From assembly GCA_977017575.1 (NCBI GenBank), contig CDRNVI010000218.1:1-28555 (forward strand): a DNA stretch of 28,555 nucleotides, read 5' to 3'. This DNA is from Paramoeba atlantica. Its lineage: Eukaryota; Discosea. Both the position numbers and the translations under genes were made by a program. Shown in pieces: positions 20,212-28,555 of this stretch. The notes beneath the pieces are model-generated. The model was not told the DNA's origin and did not search any database. It worked only from the letters and a program-made list of their open reading frames with translations. The first letter of the stretch is position 1. Every line of letters starts with the position of its first letter.

Positions 20212-23200
20212 TCATCCAAAATTTTTGTAACAAAACAGCCGCAAAGTCCCATCTGTTGATGAAGAAAAAACAACTGACATTTTTTGATTTCCCCCAACTG
20301 CCCGACTAGGAACAGCCAAACTGCTTACATTCCCATCATGCACATCTTCTTCGCTCAATAGAGGGTGCAAAAGAGGAGAACGGGTTTCAATCTCCCATCC
20401 AATCACATTCCCTGTTGCAGCTGTCCCTCCCCAAATCTCATTGGGTCCAACCTGAACAAGGCAACTGAGAAAGGCATCTGAAGGGACTTCAACTTGATCA
20501 ACAAGAACGAGCTGTTGATGATCACCACTATCTATGGATCGGAAGATTAAGATTTTTTCTCCATCATAAGCCCAGATCTCTGGCCCCTTTTTAGCAGTTT
20601 GAGAGGGAAGAGGGAGAAAATCCTCCTCCTCCTTTTCCTCTTCCTGTTTTTCTCTAATCCCTCCTCTGTTTCCAACCACCCAATTCCCATTCCACACAGA
20701 AGTCAGACACCGAATGTAAGAAGAGCCACGATCTTTCTCTTGACACCACCCAACACCACCCATCATTTTGTCACTTCCACCTTGGATCTGGATCATACCC
20801 ACAGCATTACCAACTGCCAGACAGAGAGTACTTTTTCCTATAGACACCATTCCACTCCTGGCAGTGTTCTGAAACCGACCTTCAATCCCTGACTGGTCCA
20901 GTTGCAACACTCTCTTTGTCTCAATTCGTGATGTCCGATGCAACCCATGTTCATCTTCAACCGTAATAAGAGTGAACTCAACAACTTGAAAAGCATTTGT
21001 AAAGCACACACTATGTCCCACTGCTTCCAATCCCAAAAACCCTAAACCCTTCTTTGAGCCAGCCTCATCTCTACCATCCTCACCAATGCTGCTGCTATTT
21101 TCAGGTTGTTTCACACCAAGACAAAGGAGAGAAAGATCAAATAACAGCATTCTGGAAAATTGTTCCAAGGCACTCAACCACTGAGAAAGAGAGGGTGACC
21201 CTCTCATGTTCTCTTCAGCTTTGGCAACAGCAAATTTGAAAGTTTTGTTTTGTTCAGGGCACTGAATTTGAATGGTTGGTCTTGGGGTTGAGAGGAAGGA
21301 TGTGACAACTGTGTTTTTGTTAATCAAAATAGAATCTTCTTCTGTTCCAAAATATTGGTGCTTAAAGATACGAAGTCGACCTGTATCAAGACTCACCCAC
21401 ATATCTTCACTCCATAAACTCACTTTCCTCAACCAACCCTTGATGTTGAAGTGCTCAATTGCATCCTCACAATTCAAAGGTGCATCTTTCCAAACTCGGA
21501 GCGTCCCACACATTGAACTTGTCCAAACATGACCCCCAAATGACTGGTAGACCATTGCTCTGACTTCTTTTTTATGTGTGTCTTTTTCGTTACATAAAAT
21601 CAGTTTTGGGTTTCCTCCAATTGCCTTCTTCACCTCAATCACACCGACATACCCATTCCAAAATCCAATCCAAAGCCAATCAAGACCTGCAAAGAGAACC
21701 CTCTTCACTTTCCACTTTTCCTTCACAGACATCATTTCTGACAATCGCAGCGTGGCCACAGAGAGAGAATGGTGAGAATGCCTTGAAGGATGATGAGCAT
21801 CCGCCGCTGTTACATCAATCTCTTTCCTCAGTTGATCCAAAACCCCGACCTGATTCAAAACCTTATGGAACAAGGGGGATTCACCTTGAATCATCTCAAA
21901 TAGAGACTCACAAACTTGGAGGGCAGTTGGACGGCGAGAAGGTTGATGATCCCAGCAAGAGTTCATCAAGTCTAGATACTTTTTCAACAGCTCAGGATTG
22001 TTTTCATTTTCATGCTCAAGGACAGAGCGAGGAATTGAAGGACGCCCCTTTTTGCGAATAAATCCTTTCAACACTTCCATCAACTCAACCTCCAAATCAA
22101 AAGAGTAGGGATAACGACGCACTAAAATCTCCCATAACATGATTCCAATTGCGTGAATGTCAATCTTTTCGGTGAATTCTTGCCCCTTCAACACTTCAGG
22201 TGCTGCCCAAGTTGCGGTCACACATTCAGTTTTGGAATTTTTTCCTCCAACAAGAGAAGAAGCACCAACAAGTTTCACAGACCACCCAAAATCACCAACC
22301 TTCGCCAATGGCTCTCTCAAGGTCTGTTCAGTTATGGGAAATTGAATCAGAGAACGAGTGAGAAAGACATTGGGAGTTTTAAGATCACGGTGAATGATAG
22401 GGGGATTCAGAGAATGGAGATAATGAATGCCCAGAGCAATGTCAAAAGCAATTTTGAGGCGAAGAACCCAAGGGAGGGGAGCATATATTTCGGTGGTCTC
22501 ACGAATGAGATCTTCAACCTTCTTTGAAGTCTCTTTCAAATTCTCAAAGACCCGTTTTTCTTCTTCAGAACCCTCAAAGTTTCCTTCATATCCTCTTTCA
22601 ATCCCAATCTTGAGAGAGTCTCTCAAGGCATTGATTTGCTCCCCATGGCTCCCCCCTGCTATACCCAACCATTTGTCAAAGTATTGGTTGAGTTTTTTGA
22701 AGGCACCATCACATAAATGAAGAAGAGGAGGAAGGGGTGCAGGAGCAGGGAAAACACTTGGTTTGACAAAGTGGAGATTCAATTGACTTCGATAACTCCC
22801 AACTGATTTGATCACACTGTCAATAAGAACCAAAAGATTTAATCCCATGAAATTGATTTGCCCATAGAGGTCTCCTCCACCAACTAATTCCATTACCATT
22901 GCATGGTTATGATGAAATTCATTGAGTGAACCAGAAAGAGGATGAGTGATCCCCACTAACCTGACAATATTGGGATGAACAAGCCCTGTCATTGTGTACA
23001 CTTCCAATAGAAAGTCTTTTTGCAGTCCTTCTTCAGTTGGTGGTTTCTTCTCATCACTTCCAATCATCTGGCAAGAGTCTTGAGCCAGTTTTACATGTTT
23101 TGGCTCAAGAACTTTTGCTGCATATGCAAAGTGGGTTGATTCTCTTTCCTCTCTTTCAATCAGAGAGGAAAGAGAAGGTGAGGGTGGAGGCAAATGTGAA

Positions 23201-26200
23201 GGTGAAGATGGGGAAGGAGAGGGGGAAGGGGAAGGGGAAGGAGAGGGGGAAGGAGAGGGGGTAGGAGAGATTGATTCAGTCACATTTTCTTTTAAATACT
23301 CTAGGATTGGAACAGGAGTATGGTTTCTCTTCCTCTTACCAAGATGCAATGTTTGTCTACAATTTTGACAGAGAAATGATTCATCTTCTTCACATTGATC
23401 GCAAAAAAACTTGACTTCTTGTCTTTCACAATACTCACACAGAGAGGGAACTGAAGGAGGGAGTATTGAGCAAGGTGGGTCTGGGAAGGAAAGAGGAGGA
23501 GATGGTGAAGATATTGAAGGATGAGGGGAAGCAAGAAGAGAAGGAGGAGAAGAGGAAGATAGTTTCCTCTCACCGGAACTTAATTTTTGAAAATTGATTG
23601 ATGAAGAACACAACAGGACTTTTCCAAAAGACCCTTGGCCAAGTTCTTTCTCAATCTCTAAATCCTCCCAACTGACAAGAGAAAGAGTAGAAGCCTCTTG
23701 AATGAGAAGATCAGGAACAAGATATTGTAATGCAACATTATGGCTCTTGTTCTGACAGAGGGCAGTGACTTTCCTTTGAGCAAGGATTTTGTACAAATAA
23801 CTAAATTTATATTGACATGGAAAACAACTCATCCCTCCACCTTCTCCATAATATGCCACTTCCACATCATAATCCATATGATAAAACTCTTCCAACATAT
23901 TCTCAAGAGATCTCATTACCTCCTTCATCCACCATCCTGCCACCTCACTTGACACCCCTTCCAACTTAAGATTCAGTTTGTCTCCTCGTTTTTTTTTCAC
24001 AAGACAATAACACTCCACTGCTTTTTTTGACAACCCATCTGCTGCAGGATAAATAGCTACTGCACAACCTTGTTGCCAACACTCAATCACTTCACCAATC
24101 TTCATCAACTGCACAATCACCATTGGCATCACAGCAACAGGAACAGAAGCTTGATTCTTCATCTTGAAAGTCCGATCCAGGACCACATGATGATGATGTT
24201 GTCCTCCAATCCGAAACTCAAACTCACTCTCAATTCTGTGATTATGCTGAGGCTCATTTTCTTTTAAGAGACAGGGAACAAAGTATTTTTTTCGTTGTTG
24301 CTTTTGGTTGGGAGATCGAAGAGGAAACATGATATGAAGTTGCATCAACAGATTAATCATGTCTTCATGGTATCGCTTGGGAAAATCTTCTTCTTTACGC
24401 CAAAGGTGCAAGGTGAGAGTGTCATGGTCAATCACCCCCCCAGAAGACTGAGCAAAGGAGTGTTTGGTTGTGATAAGAGTTGCAAGTAGACGAGAGATCC
24501 ATTGGGGATTCAAAACGACCGCCATTTCAGTAGAAGCAGGACCCTCCTCTTTGGAAGAAGAGAGAGTTAACATTCTCCTTGGGCGAACAAGGTAGATGTA
24601 TCCGAGAGTATCTAAGTCTTCTAAAAATTCCATACATCTTTCTTCATCTTCTAATGCTTTGATACCTTTCTTGATTCCTTCAAATTGGATCACTTGATGA
24701 ACAAGAGAAATTTTTACGATTGGGCCCTGTTTTAAAGTTTCCAAAGCAACTCGAATCACTTCAAGAGGAGCAGGTGCATCAAAGGCCACTTCGTCACTCA
24801 CTTTCAGCAATACATCCCTCAATGCTTTCGCTCCTTCATCCATTACTTTTCGGTTAAAGAATGACTTCTTGACCCACTGCAGCATCACTGCCTGAGGATA
24901 GATCTTCTCTTCGCCATACCGAGCAATCAAGGATCGATGGAGGTGTTTGTGAGCAGCTTCTGCTTCATTGGGTTTCAACCTGTCCCCATTTGTTGTGATC
25001 AAAAGAATCCGAACCCTTTCTGTACGAGATAAAACAGACTCAATCCAGAAATGAAGTTCCCTCAGAGCATCCTCAGGAGCATCATTTACACGACAGACCA
25101 CAGTATAAATACAAAAATCACGGAGAAACAATTGGTGACTGATTCGATAAATCTTCTGTCCACCAAAATCCCAAGTTTCAAGAATGGTCCCATCTTTCAA
25201 CACAACATCCCCTAACTCAACACCGTCAGTCGAAAGAGGGATGTTCTCCATTTGTTGCCCATCATCTCTCAGTCTTCGAATCGTTGTTGTTTTGCCAACT
25301 GCTGGCCCACCCATCACCATCAATCGCAATGCTTTCATCTTCACCATCCCACCTTCCAACTTTGCCTTACAATACTCAATGATATTTTTTGGTGATTCCC
25401 CAGCTTTGATCTTATCAAGTTTCCTCCAATTTTCGCTTGTCATAAATTCGATTTGTTTGATTGCTTGAGGAGACAAGTACGCAAGGCCAACGGGGAGGCT
25501 GGTGACATCTTTTTGGTGAATAACTCTGACATGAGTGAGAAAAGGACCAAGTAGCGTCCAATCTATGCTGTCCAACTTCTCATCATTGATTTCAAGGGAA
25601 GGGTTGGCAAGTTCGAGAACTCCCGTTTCAATTGAACTGAAAAGAAGTTGTTTTAAAGAATAAAAATTCCCTTCCAATTGGGAAAACATTTGAGGAGAAT
25701 GGAGATAAGATCGAGCAAACTCTCTTGTTATTCTCCCTGATGACCGCGTCTTTTTCAAGGAAAGAAAAATATCGGTCAAAAAGAGAAAGGAAAGGAGAAA
25801 GTGAGGAAAGAGAGAAACACACACCTTCGAGGGCATTGACCCAGCTGCCAAAAGTATTGAAACGACTCGATTTCTCCCTTCGATTTGTTGATCGTTTTCT
25901 GGTTTCATCTCCAAAGCACACGCAAGTTCAGTTTGATTACCAAGCTTGTCTTGATCAAGTTTGGCGAACTGTGATTTGAGCAAATGTTCTAGAATTTTAC
26001 TTTGCCATCGATATGCTGCGTAGTGTATCATTGACTTTCTCTGAGAAAGGGGGAGGTGAGAAAGAAAAAGACTAAAAGACTAAAAGAGAAAAGAGAGAAG
26101 AAAAAAAAAAACCATGTAATCGAGTTTAACAATGTCAGAATCATATCTTAAGAGAAGGAGAACAATCTCGACTCGATCTTCTGATTCTTCCTCAATATCA

Positions 26201-28548
26201 CAAGCAAGATGTGATAAAGTATTTGCGTCCTATCACATCCTCTCCATTAGTAATTACTCCTTTCTTTCTTCTCTCTCTCTCTTCTCTCTCATCTCTCATC
26301 TCTCATCTCTCATCTCTCTTCTCTTCTTATGAAAACAAACAAAAAAATTATTTCTTCTTGATTTTCTCCTTTTGTTTTCTTATTTTTCTTTTTTTTTCTT
26401 TGTCTTTTGTTTTTGAATTGTTGTGTTGGGATGGTATTTTTTCTTTGACAAAAATTTTTCAATTGAAAACCTCTGGAGTGAGTACAATGTCCTTCTCCAA
26501 TTGTGGGTGAGAACGACAAAAAGGATTGTTACCAACACTGTCAATAAAAATTAATAAAAAAAAAAAAGAATAAAAAAAAAAGAAAAATTCAAAAAAAAAA
26601 AAAAGAAAGAGAGAAAAGGAGAGAGGAAAAAAGTGAGAAAGGAAAAAATCTAAATCTAAAAGAAATTTAAATATTTGAAGAGAAATAAAAATCCAAAATA
26701 AATATATTTATTTATTTAGAGAGAGAAAGAGAGAGAAATAGAAATAAAACTTGAAAATAAGAAAAAAAAATACAAAATACAAAATACAAAATACAAAAAA
26801 AAAAATATAAAAATTTATCTTCACAAAAAAGAAGAAAAGAGAAGAAGAAGAGAAAAAAAGAGAGAAAAAAAGAATGAAAAAAGAGAAAAAAAGAAAAAAG
26901 AGACAAAAACACAATTCAGAAATAAAGAGAGAAAACAAAATGAAAGCAAAACTGAAGTGTTTGAAGTGTTGCATTTGTTGAGAGGGACTTACCAATCTCT
27001 CTCGCTCCTTCATCTCCAATTTTATTGTTATCAAGGCTGTGTGTGTTGGAAAAAGAAAAGGAGAAAAAGAGAGGAGGAAGAGAAAAGAGAAGAGGGAAAA
27101 GAGGAGAGAAAGATAAGAAGAAGGAGAGAGGGAAAGAAAGAAGAGAGAAGAGAGAGAGAGAGAGAGAAGAGAAGAAAAGAGAAGAAAAGAGAGAGAAAAG
27201 AAGGAAAAAGAAGAAAAGAGAAGAAAGTGAGAGAAAGAAAAAAAGTGAGAAAGAAAACTAAAAATCCAAAATAAATATATTTATTTAGAGAGAGAGAAAA
27301 AGAGAAAGAGAGAGAAATAAAAATCCAAAATAAATATATTTATTTAGAGAGAGAGAGAAAGAGAGAGAAATAAAAATAAAACTTGAAAATATGAAAAAAA
27401 AATACAAAATCCAAAATCCAAAATATAAAATATAAAAATTTATCTTCACAAAAAAGAAGAAAAGAGAAGAAGAAAAGAAGAGAGAAAAAGAATGAGAAAA
27501 GAGAAAAAAAGAAAAAAGAGACAAAAACACAATTCAGAAATAAAGAGAGAAAACAAAATGAAAGCAAAACTGAAGTGTTTGAAGTGTTGCATTTGTTGAG
27601 AGGGACTTACCAATCTCTCTCGCTCCTTCATCTCCAATTTTATTGCCACCAAGGCTGTGTGTGTTGGAAAAAGAAAAGGAGAAAAAGAGAGGAGGAAGAG
27701 AAAAGAGAAGAGGGAAAGAGGAGAAAAAGATAAGAAGAAGGAGAGAGGGAAAGAAAGAAGAGAGAAGAGAGAGAGAAGAAAGAGAAGAAGAAAGAGAAGA
27801 AGAAGAAAAGAGAAGAAAAGAGAGAGAAAAGAAAAAAAAAGGGGAAAGAGGGAAAGGGAGAAAAGAAGGAAAAAGAAGAAAGTGAGAGAAAGAAAAAAAG
27901 TGAGAAAGAAAAATAAAAATCCAAAATAAATATGTTTATTTAGATAGAGAGAGAGAAAGAGAAAGAAATAAAAATAAACCTTGAAAATATGAAAAAAAAA
28001 TACAAAATACAAAAATATTATTTATCTTCACAAAAAAAGAAGAAAAGAGAAGAAGAAAAGAAGAGAGAAAAAGAATGAGAAAAGAGAAAAAAAGAAAAAA
28101 GAGACAAAAACACAATTCAGAAATAAAGAGAGAAAACAAAATGAAAGCAAAACTGAAGTGTTTGAAGTGTTGCATTTGTTGAGAGGGACTTACCAATCTC
28201 TCTCGCTCCTTCATCTCCAATTTTATTGTAACCAAGGCTGTGTGTGTTGGAAAAAGAAAAGGAGAAAAAGAGAGGAGGAAGAGGAGAAGAGGGAAAGAGG
28301 AGAGAAAGATAAGAAGGAAGGAGAGAGGGAAAGAAAGAAGAGAGAAGAGAGAGAGAAGAAGAGAAGAAAAAAAGAGAAGAAAAGAATGAAAAAAGAGAAA
28401 AAAAGAAAAAAGAGACAAAAACACAATTCAGAAATAAAGAGAGAAAACAAAATGAAAGCAAAACTTAAGTATTTGAAGTGTTGAATTTGTTGAGAGGGAC
28501 TTAGCAATCTCTCTCGCTCCTTCATCTCCAATTTTATTGTTCCAAAGG
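20212..28548 (-). CDS. Roco kinase (LRRK-like): LRR-ANK-Roc-COR-kinase-WD40, 5' end outside window
   Basis: Inferred exons: 28465-28548, 28154-28237, 27571-27654, 26953-27036 (one 28-residue LRR each), 26471-26537, 26113-26229, 25825-26040 and 20212-25749, about 2,090 residues in the window; more LRR exons may lie beyond the edge. After the LRRs come ankyrin-like repeats (26229 to about 25700), a Roc GTPase with P-loop GGPAVGKTT (about 25286-25313), WDFGGQ (25157-25174) and TNGD, then COR. The kinase (about 23665-21870) has GQGSFGKV, YAAKVL, IHRDLKTPN, VGDFGWS and AAPEVL, so all catalytic residues are present. The C-terminus is WD40-like (about 21750-20212). Roco proteins are GTPase-regulated Ser/Thr kinases, usually dimeric and membrane-recruited. 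Oddities: a B-box-like finger inside the kinase N-lobe, a ~120-residue insert after the hinge, and a PH-like domain within the WD40 region. The frame over the final exon is intact. Confidence 0.9.
25750..25824 (-). other. In-frame 75-nt intron in the Roco gene
   Basis: On the coding strand the exon ends MPSK (CCCTCGAAG) and is followed by GTGTGTGTTTCTC, a pyrimidine-rich tract, and AAAAAG before ACGCGGTCATCA. The segment is 75 nt long with no stop, so translating it would add 25 mostly hydrophobic residues between the ankyrin repeats and the Roc domain. Composition and GT-AG ends support an intron; retention would still give an open protein. Confidence 0.7.
26953..28548 (-). repeat. Tandem exon-plus-intron LRR units in the Roco gene
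   Basis: Four 84-nt exons (26953-27036, 27571-27654, 28154-28237, 28465-28548) each encode one ribonuclease-inhibitor-type LRR with NNKIGDEGAREI and SLSTN(A/S)TLQ(T/I)L. Unit spacings are 618, 583 and 311 bp. The intervening introns are near-copies of each other: all start GTTTTGCTTTCATTTTG and end CCAACACACACAG, with GA/CT-rich and AT-rich blocks between. Every intron falls after the second base of a codon, so any number of units keeps the frame. The array continues to the right edge. Confidence 0.88.
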
Positions 28549-28555
28549 CTGTGTG

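Noticed and set aside
21038-21052. Telomere-like ACCCTAAACCCTT inside the Roco gene
   Set aside because: It falls within an intact reading frame (Gly-Leu-Gly-Phe-Leu-Gly-Leu region) and is too short to be more than coincidence.
26310-28531. Many Phe/Ser-rich minus and Lys/Glu/Arg-rich plus frames
   Set aside because: They are translations of GA/CT-rich introns of the Roco LRR array, with no domain and no codon character of their own.
1-28548. CRISPR array among the tandem repeats
   Set aside because: The repeats are telomeric, coding exon-intron units or microsatellites in a eukaryotic chromosome; there is no constant repeat with unique spacers.

Overview
This is the left end of a eukaryotic chromosome. 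It starts with about 107 copies of the plant-type telomere repeat CCCTAAA (G strand TTTAGGG) and runs through repeat-rich subtelomere into gene territory. The AT-rich composition, long A/T and GA tracts, very T-rich introns, a LRRK-like Roco kinase, a MEF2-type MADS protein full of Gln/His/Pro runs, and abundant ankyrin and leucine-rich repeats suggest a free-living unicellular eukaryote (an amoeboid or other protist). I cannot name the taxon; TTTAGGG telomeres occur in several unrelated lineages.

Layout. 1-755 telomere. 756-2682 AT-rich subtelomeric repeats: a ~190-bp degenerate series, then a ~400-bp tandem duplication whose two copies both end in a short interstitial telomeric motif; the second copy carries a tRNA-derived SINE with clear target-site duplications. 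2979-4485 an unrecognised coiled-coil gene or gene relic (minus). 5527-7740 a probable two-gene DNA transposon: a SWIM zinc-finger ORF (plus) converging on a DDE transposase (minus), both decayed. 7931-9082 and 9285-9995 two 5'-truncated LINE 3' ends in opposite orientation; the first keeps an open RNase H domain. 10186-14169 a 19-exon ankyrin gene (minus). 14972-16456 an intronless MADS-box gene (minus). 16457-18644 intergenic DNA with a diverged repeat family. 18645-19800 a broken plant-type LRR membrane-protein gene (minus). 20212 to beyond the right edge is a giant Roco kinase gene (minus): LRR, ankyrin, Roc, COR, kinase, WD40.

Main theme. Three unrelated repeat-protein genes are each built from exons that encode exactly one structural repeat with symmetric intron phase: ankyrin (mostly 102 nt, phase 0), plant-type LRR (72 nt, phase 2) and ribonuclease-inhibitor-type LRR (84 nt, phase 2). 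In the ankyrin and Roco genes, exon and intron have been amplified together as near-identical tandem units, so the protein can gain or lose repeats without frame damage. The Roco kinase also appears to have a B-box-like zinc finger inside the kinase N-lobe and a PH-like domain inside the WD40 region.

The genes do not form a pathway that I can see. All the convincing host genes lie on the minus strand, transcribed toward the telomere. Exon borders were placed by hand from splice dinucleotides and reading frame; no database search was possible, so domain calls rest on motifs visible in the translations.
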